DNA of 42,093 bases from an uncultured Ruminococcus sp. Its GTDB lineage: Bacteria; Bacillota; Clostridia; Oscillospirales; Acutalibacteraceae. Numbering within the stretch: position 1 is the stretch's first letter; every line of letters begins with the position of its first letter. The stretch is from positions 1 to 42,093 of the forward strand of contig CAJOII010000027.1 of the NCBI GenBank assembly GCA_905234535.1, in the 5' to 3' direction. The notes under the pieces are model-generated. The model did not search any database, was not told the origin of the DNA, and saw nothing but the letters and a program-made list of their open reading frames with translations. This document shows, piece by piece, positions 23,437 to 32,134 of the stretch. Position numbers and translations under genes: made by a program.

Positions 23437-23480
23437 TTGTTCGAGCGCAGCGAGTAACCGTCACTCTTAGCTCTTCACTC
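23437..23480 (+). repeat. GAGCGCAGCGAG box (repeat A), copy 2
   Basis: TTGTTCGAGCGCAGCGAG followed by TAACCG and CTTAGCTCTTCACTC. It lies 23 bp from the stop of the M14 peptidase gene and follows repeat B copy 1 and the terminator, the same order as at 35161-35307. Confidence 0.7.
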
Positions 23481-23503
23481 AAACATTTATTATTTATCAT
23501 CGA

Positions 23504-24364
23504 TCATTTATCATTATTAACAACCACATCCAGCATCCTTTTCACACGGGCGTACTCGGTATCGGCTACGGATTTGTCGAGGGGATTCTTGCCAAGACCG
23601 ATCTCGATGGTGAAGGAAGGTCTGTGAAAGGTCTGATAGAACCAGTCCTTGAACCCGCCGCCGACCGCGGTGCCTGAAGGAGCCGAGACGGTATATCCCG
23701 AGACCGCCGCCATCCTTTGGGCGATTTTTCGGCTCTCATCGGATACCTCGCCGAAATCAGCATAGATCTCTCTGCCCTGTGAGTGCAGCGCAATCACGGA
23801 TGAGAAGAAGCGCTCACGGCACAGCTCACAGATCGCCTTGGTCTCAGGCTCCGTCTCGGGAGCGCCGCCCGAGAATCGGGTCGCCCCTTTGGTGATATAA
23901 CCGTGTCGGATTTCGCTTTCCCTCAGAGCGACAAAGCCCGCGTTGAAGTTATGATTGAGATCCACGCCGCGGGCGTTCGACTGCCATAAGGCGGTGTTCC
24001 CGCGGGATACTCTCCTGACCGATGAGGAGAACCGCCCGGCGCTGTCCGCGCCCCTCAGGGCGATCTCGACGCCGTCGGGATTCATCAGAGGGATCGCGCA
24101 TAGGTTGACGCGATCTCTGCATTTTGCCTCTCTCGCTTTCTCGAACAGATAGCGGCAGAGGATCGCCCCTCCCACTCTCTCCATCGCGTGGAACACCGCG
24201 GCGATCAGCGTGCCGCCCTCGCCGATCGAATATAAGACCAGCTCTCTATGGAGAACCGAATACCCGATCCGCTCTCTGCGGACAAAGGGGTATTTCTTTA
24301 AGAGCTTCATCTCAAAAAACATCCTCTGAGCGTCGTTGAATTCGTATCGGGAAAAAACGGTCAT
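23504..24364 (-). CDS. M14-family zinc carboxypeptidase
   Basis: A 286-residue metallopeptidase without signal peptide. Zinc ligands: His59 and Glu62 in FHAMER (HxxE) and His194 in IALHSQG. Substrate-binding NARGVDLNHNFN follows the family's Asn-Arg pattern, and the catalytic Glu is in FTIEIGLG (about residue 254). M14 enzymes remove C-terminal amino acids. Bacterial members with NxRGVDLNRNF and ALHSQG, like this one, often cut gamma-D-Glu-diaminopimelate in cell-wall peptides (MpaA/ENP1 type), so recycling of muropeptides is likely. The start ATG has AGGAG 5 nt upstream. It is divergent from ribF, with the two promoters in the 75-bp gap. Confidence 0.88.
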   Translation of the reverse strand: MTVFSRYEFNDAQRMFFEMKLLKKYPFVRRERIGYSVLHRELVLYSIGEGGTLIAAVFHAMERVGGAILCRYLFEKAREAKCRDRVNLCAIPLMNPDGVEIALRGADSAGRFSSSVRRVSRGNTALWQSNARGVDLNHNFNAGFVALRESEIRHGYITKGATRFSGGAPETEPETKAICELCRERFFSSVIALHSQGREIYADFGEVSDESRKIAQRMAAVSGYTVSAPSGTAVGGGFKDWFYQTFHRPSFTIEIGLGKNPLDKSVADTEYARVKRMLDVVVNNDK

Positions 24365-24375
24365 ACATACTCCTG

Positions 24376-24404
24376 TTGCAAATTTCAGCGGTGTATATTA
24401 TAAT
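24376..24404 (+). promoter_or_regulatory. Promoter of ribF
   Basis: TTGCAA (24376-24381), 17-bp spacer, TATAAT (24399-24404). Confidence 0.7.
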
Positions 24405-24439
24405 AATCACAGCAAAACTATGGAACTACGGTAATATAT

Positions 24440-25330
24440 ATGGAAATCTTTCACAGTTTAGAAGAATTCTTTCAAACTGAATACCGCACCTCGCTGGCGC
24501 TCGGGTTCTTTGATGGCGTTCACATCGGTCACCGATCGGTGATCCGCTCAGCAGTCACAGAGAAGGGCGAGCTCAAAAGCGCGGTGCTGACCTTCTCCTG
24601 CGGATCGATCCTTCCTATGAAGCGTCAGGCGCTGCTGAACTCTGACCGGCAGAAGAGCCGGCTGATCGAAACGCTCGGCGTCGACATACTGATCTGCGCG
24701 GACTTTGAAGAGCTCAGAGGTCTCAGCGGAGAAGATTTCGTCTCTTCTGTGCTCAGAGAAAAGCTGCGCGCGAAGAAGGTCTTCTGCGGCGAGAACTACC
24801 GCTTCGGGAAAGGCGCGTCCTGCGGCACCGAGGAGCTTAGAAGCTATAGTGAGAAGCATGGCATCGAGGTCGTCGTCTGCTCTCCGGTATATGACGGGGG
24901 ACAGCCCGTCTCGTCCACCCGCGTCCGCAGACTGATCGAAGAGGGCGCGATCGAAGAAGCGAACCGTCTGCTCTCCTACCCGTTCGAGATCGAGGGCGTG
25001 ATAGAAAGAGGCAACCATATCGGCTCTATGCTCGGATTCCCGACCGTGAATATCCCGCTTATGACAAATGCCGTCGTCCCGCGGTTCGGCGTGTATGAGA
25101 GCGAGATCATCATCGGAGGAAGACCCTATCGGGGCGCGACCAACATCGGCGTCCATCCTACCGTGAAGGAGAAGAGCTCTCCCCTGTGCGAGACCTTCAT
25201 CCTTGACTTTGACGGTGAAGAGCTCTATGAGACCGAGATCAGGTGTCGCCTGATCCGCTTCATACGAACGGAGAAGAAGTTCAAAGAACAGATCCATAAC
25301 GATATCAAAAGCATCAGCCGAAGCAAGTGA
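24440..25330 (+). CDS. ribF: Bifunctional riboflavin kinase / FMN adenylyltransferase
   Basis: A 296-residue cytoplasmic enzyme that converts riboflavin to FMN and FMN to FAD. The N-terminal adenylyltransferase has GFFDGVHIGH (the nucleotidyltransferase HxGH type), FCGENYRFGKGA and SSTRVRRLI. The C-terminal flavokinase has GNHIGSMLGFPTVNI and the barrel core GVYESEIIIGGRPYRGATNIGVHPTV, ending in the acidic LDFDGEELYE motif. Length and order are normal. The ribosome site is weak. No FMN riboswitch precedes it. The last codons of the gene form the 5' arm of its terminator. Confidence 0.96.
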   Translation: MEIFHSLEEFFQTEYRTSLALGFFDGVHIGHRSVIRSAVTEKGELKSAVLTFSCGSILPMKRQALLNSDRQKSRLIETLGVDILICADFEELRGLSGEDFVSSVLREKLRAKKVFCGENYRFGKGASCGTEELRSYSEKHGIEVVVCSPVYDGGQPVSSTRVRRLIEEGAIEEANRLLSYPFEIEGVIERGNHIGSMLGFPTVNIPLMTNAVVPRFGVYESEIIIGGRPYRGATNIGVHPTVKEKSSPLCETFILDFDGEELYETEIRCRLIRFIRTEKKFKEQIHNDIKSISRSK

Positions 25331-25349
25331 CCGCTTCGGCTGATTTTCT
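25313..25349 (+). terminator. Terminator of ribF, overlapping its 3' coding end
   Basis: ATCAGCCGAAGC (25313-25324, inside the coding region) pairs perfectly with GCTTCGGCTGAT (25333-25344), followed by TTTCTGT. Confidence 0.85.
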
Positions 25350-25365
25350 GTCTGTATATTGTGTA

Positions 25366-26853
25366 TTATAAGGCGGCGATGAATCTTCTCAGCGCCTCTC
25401 TGCCCTTTTCGTCGCGCTTATACACACCCGCGTCCTCAAGCACATGGGAGAAGACCCTTCCGACCTCCCGCTCCAATACGCGGTCGATCTCGTTCTTGTC
25501 CTTGCCGTCAAGCTCCGAGATGAAGGAAGAGAGCCACGCTTCGTGCTGTCTGAGCTCTTTGATCTCTTTGATATCTCTGCCTGAGAGGACACACTCGGTG
25601 ATCAGGCTGAGCTCTTTGTTCAATCTTGCGGGGAGTACCGCCAGACCCATCACCTCGATCAGACCGATGTTCTCCTTCTTGATGTGATGATACTCCTCGT
25701 GAGGGTGATACAGCCCCAGAGGGTGCTCCTCGGTCGTCAGGTTGTTCCTCAGACACAGATCGATCTCATAGTCCTCTCCCCTGCGTCTGACGATGGGGGT
25801 GATGGTGTTGTGAGGGGTGCCGTCCGTATAGGCGAAAACCTGCGCCTTCTCATCGGTATAGCCGCGCCAGACGCTCAGGATATGGGTTGAAAGCGCTGTC
25901 AGCCGCTCCTTGTCCGAGCTTCTTAAGCGAAGCACCGACAGCGGCCACTTGACGATGCCCGCGCGGATATCCTCGTATCCTTTGGGCGCGAATTCTTCTT
26001 CGATCGGCGCCCTCTCCATCGCGAACTCATACCGTCCCCCCTGAAAGTGATCGTGCGTGAGGATGGAGCCGCCGACGATCGGCAAATCAGCGTTAGAGCC
26101 GATGAAATAGTGCGGGAAAAGCGTGACGAAATCAAAGAGCTTTTTGAATGCCGCTTCGTCGATCTTCATCGGCGTGTGAGCGCTGTTGAAAACGATGCAG
26201 TGCTCGTTGTAGTATACATAAGGAGAGTATTGCAGGAAGAAGTCCTCGTTGTTCAGGATCATCGGGATGATCCTGTGATTCGCGCGTGCGGGGTGACCGA
26301 TCCTGCCAGCATAGCCCTCGTTCTCTCTGCACAGCTGACAGAGAGGATACGCCGCTCCCTTGGGCGCGTTCAGCGCCGCGGCGATATCGCGCGGATCCTT
26401 CTCGGGTTTTGAGAGGTTGATGGTGATGTCGAGCGTGCCGTACTCACATTCATACCGCCACTTTCTGTCCTTTTTGACCCGATCGGTGCGGATATAGTTT
26501 GAGTCCTTCGAGAGCTGATAGTACCATGAGGTCGCGGCTTCGGGGCTCTCTTCATATTTTTCGGCGAAGAGCCTGCGAACCTCCGCGGGGCGCTTCATCA
26601 GACAGTTCATCAGCTTGGTATCAAAGATATCCCGCTGCTCTGAGGAATCCTGACACAAGCCCCTCTCGACCGCGATATCGGTCAGGTGAGCGAGGATCTC
26701 GCTGAGGCTGTGAAAGGAGATCTTCTCTTCCTTTCGATAGCCGCTCTCTCCCATCAGATCTAAGAGCAGGTTTCGTACATAGACCTCTTCACAAGCGTCT
26801 GTCAGTCCTGTTCTGACGCCGTATTCTACCAGCGTGTCGATATAGCGATACAT
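25366..26853 (-). CDS. galT: UDP-glucose--hexose-1-phosphate uridylyltransferase, class II
   Basis: About 495 residues, the normal length for the Firmicutes class II GalT. It transfers UMP between glucose 1-phosphate and galactose 1-phosphate in the Leloir pathway. Seen: ITINLSKPEKDP, YPLCQLCRENEG (Cys pair), the active-site region SILTHDHFQGGRYEFAMERA and ITPIVRRRGEDYEIDLCLRNN. The ATG at 26853 (MYRYIDTLVEYG) has GGAGGG 7 nt upstream; upstream frame overlaps the promoter and is not coding. No galK or galE is adjacent, so galactose genes are scattered in this genome. Confidence 0.95.
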   Translation of the reverse strand: MYRYIDTLVEYGVRTGLTDACEEVYVRNLLLDLMGESGYRKEEKISFHSLSEILAHLTDIAVERGLCQDSSEQRDIFDTKLMNCLMKRPAEVRRLFAEKYEESPEAATSWYYQLSKDSNYIRTDRVKKDRKWRYECEYGTLDITINLSKPEKDPRDIAAALNAPKGAAYPLCQLCRENEGYAGRIGHPARANHRIIPMILNNEDFFLQYSPYVYYNEHCIVFNSAHTPMKIDEAAFKKLFDFVTLFPHYFIGSNADLPIVGGSILTHDHFQGGRYEFAMERAPIEEEFAPKGYEDIRAGIVKWPLSVLRLRSSDKERLTALSTHILSVWRGYTDEKAQVFAYTDGTPHNTITPIVRRRGEDYEIDLCLRNNLTTEEHPLGLYHPHEEYHHIKKENIGLIEVMGLAVLPARLNKELSLITECVLSGRDIKEIKELRQHEAWLSSFISELDGKDKNEIDRVLEREVGRVFSHVLEDAGVYKRDEKGREALRRFIAAL

Positions 26854-26893
26854 CCTTTTTCCCTCCTGTTCGATGTAAAACCGTTCTCTTTCG

Positions 26894-26922
26894 ATTATAC
26901 GGAATTCTCCGCTTTGTGTCAA
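26894..26922 (-). promoter_or_regulatory. Promoter of galT
   Basis: On the minus strand consensus TTGACA (26922-26917), 17-bp spacer, TATAAT (26899-26894). Confidence 0.85.
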
Positions 26923-26943
26923 TCGGCTGAGAGATAATCAAAG

Positions 26944-26973
26944 AAAAAACTGCCGCGGAATACTCCGCGGCAG
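26944..26973 (-). terminator. Terminator of oppA
   Basis: CTGCCGCGGA (26950-26959) with TCCGCGGCAG (26964-26973). On the minus strand it is followed by TTTTTTC. Confidence 0.9.
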
Positions 26974-26990
26974 CGTTATGTGTGAGAAAA

Positions 26991-28814
26991 TTATTTCTCG
27001 ATGGTGCAGTACATGAAGTACTTGTAGCCTAAGGGGTTCGAGAAGAAGCCCTTGACGGAAGAATCGAGCATATAGAGGTCTGTGTAGTAGTAGATGGGGG
27101 TCAAGCAACCGGTAGCCATCAGCATATCCTCTGCAATATGCATCATCTTATAGCGGTTGTCCTTATCGGTGCAGGACTTGATGGTGGAGATGAGGACATC
27201 ATAGGTCTCAGCCCATGTGCCGTTCTCGACCTTGGTGTCATAACCGAGGGAGGTGAGGTCTAAGCTGTACGCCTTGACACCTGCATGGTCGCCCTTGCCG
27301 TACTGAACATCGTTGTTACCCGAAGCGGTGGTCCACATATCGAGGAAGCAGATCGGATCGTTGTAGTCAGCGAGCCAGCCGTTACGCGCGATAGAGTAGT
27401 CGCCTGCTTTACGGGTGTTGAGGAAGGTAGCCCATTCCTGGTTCTCCATGTTCAGAGTGATGCCGACATTCGCGAGAGCGGACTGGATGTACTCGCCGAT
27501 CGCCTTGTGGCCCTCAGAGGTGTTGTAGAGGTAAGTCATGGACGGGAAGTCTGTGAACTTGCCGGAAGCCTCGTCATAGGTGTAGTACTTCTTCAGTGTC
27601 TCGACAGCAGAAGCAAAGTTTGCTTCCAGAGCGTCAGCGGCGGTGTTGAAGTAACCGTCGAAGTCAGCGTTGGTGCCTGCGTTCTTGTAGAACTCGGAGC
27701 CGTCAGCGTCTGTCAGACCCATCGCAACGAAGGAGGAAGCGGGAAGCTGGCCGCCCTGAGCAACTTCGTCAACAATGTAGTTACGGTCTAAGAGCAGAGA
27801 AACAGCGTTGCGGATCTCAGCCTCAGCAGCCTCTTTCTCAGCGCCTTCGAGTGTGGAACCCTCGGGGAGGATGTTCTCGTTGATGTTCCAGCATACATAG
27901 TAGGTACCGATCTGACCGACATTGAAGAACTCGTCGGGATACTCAGCCTTGATAGACGCGATCTCGTTGGTGGGAACATCGTCGATCAGCTGCCAGTCGC
28001 CGTTCTTGAAGTTGGAGAGCTGGTTGTTCGCATCGTCGGAGAGATAGAACTCGATGGTGTCCATCTTGACCTCAGCGGCGTCGGGGTAATCCTCGTTCTT
28101 CTCTAAGGTGATCAGAGAGTTGTGCTCCCAAGAAGCGAGCTTGTACATACCGTTGGAGATGTAGGTAGCGGGATCGGTAGCCCATGCTTCGTTCGAAACA
28201 ACATCTTCACGAACCGGGAAGTATACCGGGAATGCGAGCAGCTCGTTCCAGTAAGCAACAGCGTTCGCAAGAGTGACCTCTAAGGTCTTGTCGTCAATAG
28301 CCTTGACATTGAGCTCGGCGTCAGGATTCACAAAGTTGCCGTCCGCGTCGGTTTCCCAGATCTTGTCATAGCCGTCAACAACCTCGAACATGTAGCCGTA
28401 GTCGGCAGCGAGATCGGTAGAGACAGCGCGCTTCCAAGCAAACTCATAGTCAGAAGCCTTGACATCCTGACCGTCGGACCACTTGAGGCCGTCTTTGAGG
28501 GTGTAGGTGTAGGTGACGGTACCGTCAGCGTTTTCAACGCCTTCTACGAGCTCTTTGGCAGCATCGGGAACGATCTCGAGGTTGCCGTTCTCATCCTGAG
28601 CCCATTTTGCAAGACCGGAGAACAGGTGGGTGAGTAAGGTAGCGCCGTCAACTGCAGAGTTAAGGGCAGGGTCGATGGTGTCGGGCTCAGAAGCCAGACA
28701 GACTGCGATAGAAGACTTCGCAGCGGTGCCGCCGCCGGATCCGCCGGAGCAAGCAGCAAGGCTCGCTACGATCGCGATCGCCAGAATGACGGCAAGAAAC
28801 TTTTTGATTCTCAT
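26991..28814 (-). CDS. oppA: Oligopeptide ABC transporter substrate-binding lipoprotein
   Basis: A 607-residue extracellular lipoprotein. The signal peptide ends in the lipobox LAAC (Cys22) and is followed by a Gly/Ser linker. The rest is an SBP_bac_5 (cluster C) fold with the signatures TIDPALNSAVDGATLL near the start, TYTLKDGLKWSDGQDVKASDY, FAWKRA and the late GWLADYNDPICFLDMW, which matches peptide-binding OppA/DppA proteins. It captures peptides and passes them to OppBC. It lies 236 bp after oppF in the same direction, a gap filled with dispersed repeats. It may be transcribed with the operon or separately. AAAGGA precedes the ATG at a rather long 10 nt. Confidence 0.94.
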   Translation of the reverse strand: MRIKKFLAVILAIAIVASLAACSGGSGGGTAAKSSIAVCLASEPDTIDPALNSAVDGATLLTHLFSGLAKWAQDENGNLEIVPDAAKELVEGVENADGTVTYTYTLKDGLKWSDGQDVKASDYEFAWKRAVSTDLAADYGYMFEVVDGYDKIWETDADGNFVNPDAELNVKAIDDKTLEVTLANAVAYWNELLAFPVYFPVREDVVSNEAWATDPATYISNGMYKLASWEHNSLITLEKNEDYPDAAEVKMDTIEFYLSDDANNQLSNFKNGDWQLIDDVPTNEIASIKAEYPDEFFNVGQIGTYYVCWNINENILPEGSTLEGAEKEAAEAEIRNAVSLLLDRNYIVDEVAQGGQLPASSFVAMGLTDADGSEFYKNAGTNADFDGYFNTAADALEANFASAVETLKKYYTYDEASGKFTDFPSMTYLYNTSEGHKAIGEYIQSALANVGITLNMENQEWATFLNTRKAGDYSIARNGWLADYNDPICFLDMWTTASGNNDVQYGKGDHAGVKAYSLDLTSLGYDTKVENGTWAETYDVLISTIKSCTDKDNRYKMMHIAEDMLMATGCLTPIYYYTDLYMLDSSVKGFFSNPLGYKYFMYCTIEK

Positions 28815-28875
28815 TTTAGGTCAATCCTTTCAAATGAATAATATTTTTAGTGCGGTTGCCCGCACGGCTTACCAT

Positions 28876-28903
28876 GATATAGTTGTCAGTTTTGAGTTGT
28901 AGG
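28876..28903 (-). repeat. Short dispersed repeat C, copy 2
   Basis: On the minus strand: CTACAACTCAAAACTGACAA then CTATATC. It matches 1214-1243, again upstream of a minus-strand gene start. Confidence 0.55.
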
Positions 28904-28936
28904 TTCTCAGTTATATAAAATGTCCTGAGCATCAAG

Positions 28937-28982
28937 CCCTCCCTTATCAAGGAAGGGTGGCACGAAGTACCGGAAGGGTGAT
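28937..28982. repeat. Dispersed palindromic repeat in the oppF-oppA gap
   Basis: CCCTCCCTTATCAAGGAAGG forms an inverted repeat, followed by GTGGCACGAAGTACCGGAAG and GGTG. Similar CTCCCTT...AAGGGAGGTGGC...GCCGGAGGG elements are frequent in intergenic DNA of Faecalibacterium and relatives. Confidence 0.5.
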
Positions 28983-29013
28983 GACTATAACCCCTCCGCG
29001 CTTTGCGCCCAAA

Positions 29014-29044
29014 AATTTGGGTGAGGGTGAAACCCTCCCGCTAT
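29014..29044 (-). repeat. Covarying hairpin repeat (family B), copy 4
   Basis: On the minus strand, 7 nt after the oppF stop: CGGGAGGGTTTCACCCTCAC then CCAAAT. Stem GAGGGT / ACCCTC. It is preceded by an ATGATTAATGATAAATAG stretch also found at the other copies. Confidence 0.6.
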
Positions 29045-29050
29045 TTATCA

Positions 29051-30040
29051 TTAATCATTGATCTCTTTGACTCTGTGGCAGGCGACGAAGTGTCCCTTTG
29101 AGACCTCTTCGAAGGGGGGCATCGATTCAGCGCACTTGTCACAGGCGTATCTGCAGCGGGTTCTGAACGGACATCCCGAAGGCGCGTTCAAGGGGCTCGG
29201 GATATCGCCGGTGAGCACGATCCTCTTGTTCGCTCTCGCGACCTTGGGATCGGGGACCGGCACCGCGGACAGAAGCGACTGGGAGTAGGGGTGCAGCGGG
29301 TGATCATAGATCTCGTTCGCGTCCGCGAGCTCGACCATGCGACCGAGATACATCACAGCGATCCTGTCGGAGATATGGCGCACGACCAAGAGATCGTGAG
29401 CGATGAAGAGATAGGTCAGCCCTAACTTATCCTGCAGCTCGTCAAACATATTGATGACCTGCGCCTGGATGGATACATCCAGCGCCGATACCGGCTCATC
29501 GCAGACGATGAAGTCGGGGTTGACAGCTAAACTTCTCGCAATACCGATGCGCTGGCGCTGACCGCCCGAGAACTCGTGGGCGTAGCGCGCCGCGTGCTCG
29601 GAGTTCAGACCGACATAGTCCATCAGCTCTAAGATGCGCTCCTGTCTCTCTTTCTTGCCTTTGGTGAGCTTGTGGACATCCAGAGGCTCGCCGATGATAT
29701 CGGAGACCGTCATCCTCGGATTCAGGGACGAATACGGATCCTGAAAGACCATCGTCGCTTTCTTTCGAAATTCTTTGATATCCGAACGGGACTTGATGAG
29801 CTTGCCGTTGTAGCGGATCTCGCCTCCCGTGGGCTTGTACAGATGCAGGATGGTTCTGCCGACGGTCGTCTTGCCGCAGCCCGACTCGCCGACTAAGCCT
29901 AAGGTCTCGCCCTTGTTGATCGAGAACGAGACGCCGTCGACCGCCTTGAGGGGCTTTGAGCGGAACATACCGGTGTTGATGTTGAAATATTCTTTGAGGT
30001 CTTTGACCTCGATCAGGGTCTTATTCTCACTCATGGTCAT
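29051..30040 (-). CDS. oppF: Oligopeptide ABC transporter ATP-binding protein
   Basis: A 329-residue ABC ATPase at the inner face of the membrane. Walker A GESGCGKTT, Q-loop FQDPYSSLNPRMTV, signature SGGQRQRIGIARSL, Walker B FIVCDEP, switch His in IAHDLLVV. The C-terminal oligopeptide-transporter extension has the cysteine motif GCPFRTRCRYAC...C, which is typical of OppD/OppF/DppF and may bind an iron-sulfur cluster. With OppD it powers peptide import. Its start overlaps the oppD end by 14 nt, so the two are coupled. A second ATG at 30034 is possible. Confidence 0.94.
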   Translation of the reverse strand: MTMSENKTLIEVKDLKEYFNINTGMFRSKPLKAVDGVSFSINKGETLGLVGESGCGKTTVGRTILHLYKPTGGEIRYNGKLIKSRSDIKEFRKKATMVFQDPYSSLNPRMTVSDIIGEPLDVHKLTKGKKERQERILELMDYVGLNSEHAARYAHEFSGGQRQRIGIARSLAVNPDFIVCDEPVSALDVSIQAQVINMFDELQDKLGLTYLFIAHDLLVVRHISDRIAVMYLGRMVELADANEIYDHPLHPYSQSLLSAVPVPDPKVARANKRIVLTGDIPSPLNAPSGCPFRTRCRYACDKCAESMPPFEEVSKGHFVACHRVKEIND

Positions 30041-31043
30041 CCCCGCCTTCCTCTAAGCTGATCTCGCCGCGGTCGATCGCCTGTTTCACATTCATCCAGC
30101 AGGTAGCGGCGTGATCCTCGTTGATCACCATCCGCTCGGCGCGGTGGTTGATGCAGATCTTCATTGCGTTATCGCAGCGGGGCGCGAAGGGACATCCCTT
30201 CGGCATATTCAAAAGGTCGATGGGGGTGCCGGTGATGGGCTGAAGCTTCTTGCCGGCGGTATCCGCGGTGGGGATCGAGCGCATCAGACCCTTGGTATAC
30301 TCATGGCGGGGGTTGTAGAAGATCTCATCCGCGGTACCCTGCTCACAGATCGAGCCCGCGTACATGACAACGACCTCGTCGCACATCTGCGCGACGACGC
30401 CCAGGTCGTGGGTGATCATGATGATCGCCATGCCGAGCTCCTTCTGCAGAGAGCCCATCAGCTCCAATATCTGCGCCTGGATGGTGACATCCAAGGCGGT
30501 GGTCGGCTCATCGGCGATCAGGATATCCGGTTCGCACGCGAGCGCCATCGCGATCATGACTCTCTGGCGCATACCGCCCGAGTGCTCGAACGGGTACTGC
30601 TTCATGCGCTTCTCGGGCTCGTTGATGTTGACGAGCCTGAGCATCTCAATCGCGCGCTCACGCGCCTGCTTCTTATCTCTGTCGGTATGGAGCATGATCG
30701 CCTCCATCAGCTGTCTGCCGATGGTGTAGGTAGGATTCAACGAGGTCATCGGATCCTGGAAGATGATGGAGATCTTGTTGCCTCTGACGGTCTTCATCAC
30801 CTTTTCGCCCGCGCCGACGAGCTCCTGTCCGTCTAACTTGACCGAGCCGCCGATGATTTTACCGGTGCCCGCTAAGATTTGCATGATCGAGTAAGCGGTG
30901 ACGGACTTGCCGGAGCCCGACTCGCCCACGATGCCCAAGACCTTGCCCCGGTCTAAGGTGAAGGAGACATCGTTGACCGCTTTGACCTCACCCGCGTCGG
31001 TGAAGAAGGATGTTTTTAGGTTTTTGACTTCCAATAGTGCCAT
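30027..31043 (-). CDS. oppD: Oligopeptide ABC transporter ATP-binding protein
   Basis: About 338 residues. Walker A GESGSGKS, Q-loop FQDPMTSLNPTYTIG, signature SGGMRQRVMIAMAL, Walker B ILIADEP, H-loop ITHDLGVV, and the C-terminal GCPFAPRC...C extension. It pairs with OppF to energise the importer. The ATG at 31043 (MALLEVKNLK) follows GGGGGAG by 7 nt; a TTG six bases earlier is less likely. The gap to oppC is 18 bp, so this is one operon. Confidence 0.94.
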   Translation of the reverse strand: MALLEVKNLKTSFFTDAGEVKAVNDVSFTLDRGKVLGIVGESGSGKSVTAYSIMQILAGTGKIIGGSVKLDGQELVGAGEKVMKTVRGNKISIIFQDPMTSLNPTYTIGRQLMEAIMLHTDRDKKQARERAIEMLRLVNINEPEKRMKQYPFEHSGGMRQRVMIAMALACEPDILIADEPTTALDVTIQAQILELMGSLQKELGMAIIMITHDLGVVAQMCDEVVVMYAGSICEQGTADEIFYNPRHEYTKGLMRSIPTADTAGKKLQPITGTPIDLLNMPKGCPFAPRCDNAMKICINHRAERMVINEDHAATCWMNVKQAIDRGEISLEEGGDDHE

Positions 31044-31061
31044 ATTCAATCTCCCCCTTCT

Positions 31062-32120
31062 TTAGTTGTTCAGCTTCGGGTCGAACGCGTCTCTCAGACC
31101 GTCGCCGAAGAGGTTGAGACTTAAGACGATCAGGGAGATGACGATCGCCGGAATGACCAGTCGATAGGGGTAGGACGCAAGACCGTTGAGCGCCTCACTC
31201 GCAAGCGAGCCCAGAGACGGCATCGGCGCGTTGACGCCCAGTCCTAAGAACGAGAGATAGCTCTCAGTAAAGATTGCTGAGGGGATCTGCAGAGCGGCGG
31301 AGATGATGACCACGCTGATGCAGTTGGGGATCAGATGCTTTCTGATGATCCAGCTGCCCTTCGCGCCCGTCGCCTTGGCGGAAAGGACATACTCCTGCTC
31401 ACGAAGCGAAAGGATCTGGCCGCGGATCAGACGCGACATCGAGACCCAGTAGAGCAGGGCGAATACGATGAACAGGCTGATGATGTTCGCGCCGATGCTC
31501 TCAAGCGCGGTGCCCTCGATCACGGGGGTCAGCGTCATCTTGAGCACGGTAGACAGCAGAATGACCATCAGCATATCGGGAAGCGAGTAGATGATATCGA
31601 CCAGACGCATAATGACAAGGTCGACCTTCCCTCCGAAATAGCCGGATACAGATCCGATCAGCGTACCGATCACCAGTACGATGATCGAGGCGAAGAAGCC
31701 GACCGCCAAAGAGACGCGGGTACCGTAGATCACACGGATGAAGTAGTCTCTGCCTGCGGCATCGGTGCCGAAGATATGCGGGAAGACGGTCTCGCCGGCG
31801 TCGACCAGCTCCTGTTCGGTCTTGCCGTATTCGAAGGGTCTGAGGTTGTTATAGGAAGCGTCGACGGCTTTGCCCGCCTGAACGCCGAGCTGATCCTCAT
31901 AAGAGTACGGCCAGAACATCGGCACAACGATACTCGAGAGGGTGATGAAGATGATAACGATGAAGCTGACGAACGCGACCTTATTCTTATACAGTCTTTT
32001 GACGCCGTCCTTGAAGAAGGTAGAGGATGGGCGCATCTGCACCATATACTCCTTATCCTTCGCGGAGGCGGGGTTGAACATATCGAGATCCACATGGAAG
32101 GTGAACATTTTCTTTTTCAT
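31062..32120 (-). CDS. oppC: Oligopeptide ABC transporter permease
   Basis: A 352-residue inner-membrane permease of the OppC/DppC type. It has a long cytoplasmic N-terminus (about 45 residues), one N-terminal helix (VAFVSFIVIIFITL), and five helices in the BPD_transp_1 domain. The periplasm-facing HIFGTDAAGRDYFIRVIYGTR motif is the family mark, and the EAA loop (AKATGAKGSWIIRKHLIPN) contacts the ATPases. GGGGGGG lies 7 nt before the ATG. It follows oppB by 14 bp. Confidence 0.94.
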   Translation of the reverse strand: MKKKMFTFHVDLDMFNPASAKDKEYMVQMRPSSTFFKDGVKRLYKNKVAFVSFIVIIFITLSSIVVPMFWPYSYEDQLGVQAGKAVDASYNNLRPFEYGKTEQELVDAGETVFPHIFGTDAAGRDYFIRVIYGTRVSLAVGFFASIIVLVIGTLIGSVSGYFGGKVDLVIMRLVDIIYSLPDMLMVILLSTVLKMTLTPVIEGTALESIGANIISLFIVFALLYWVSMSRLIRGQILSLREQEYVLSAKATGAKGSWIIRKHLIPNCISVVIISAALQIPSAIFTESYLSFLGLGVNAPMPSLGSLASEALNGLASYPYRLVIPAIVISLIVLSLNLFGDGLRDAFDPKLNN

Positions 32121-32134
32121 AATTCTGCCCCCCC

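Noticed and set aside
24548-25297. Long open frame antisense to ribF, and similar ones opposite or within the opp, pseudo-ATPase and CLC genes
   Set aside because: They mirror the codon bias of strong genes on the other strand or in another frame, lack ribosome binding sites, and give low-complexity Arg/Asp-rich proteins.
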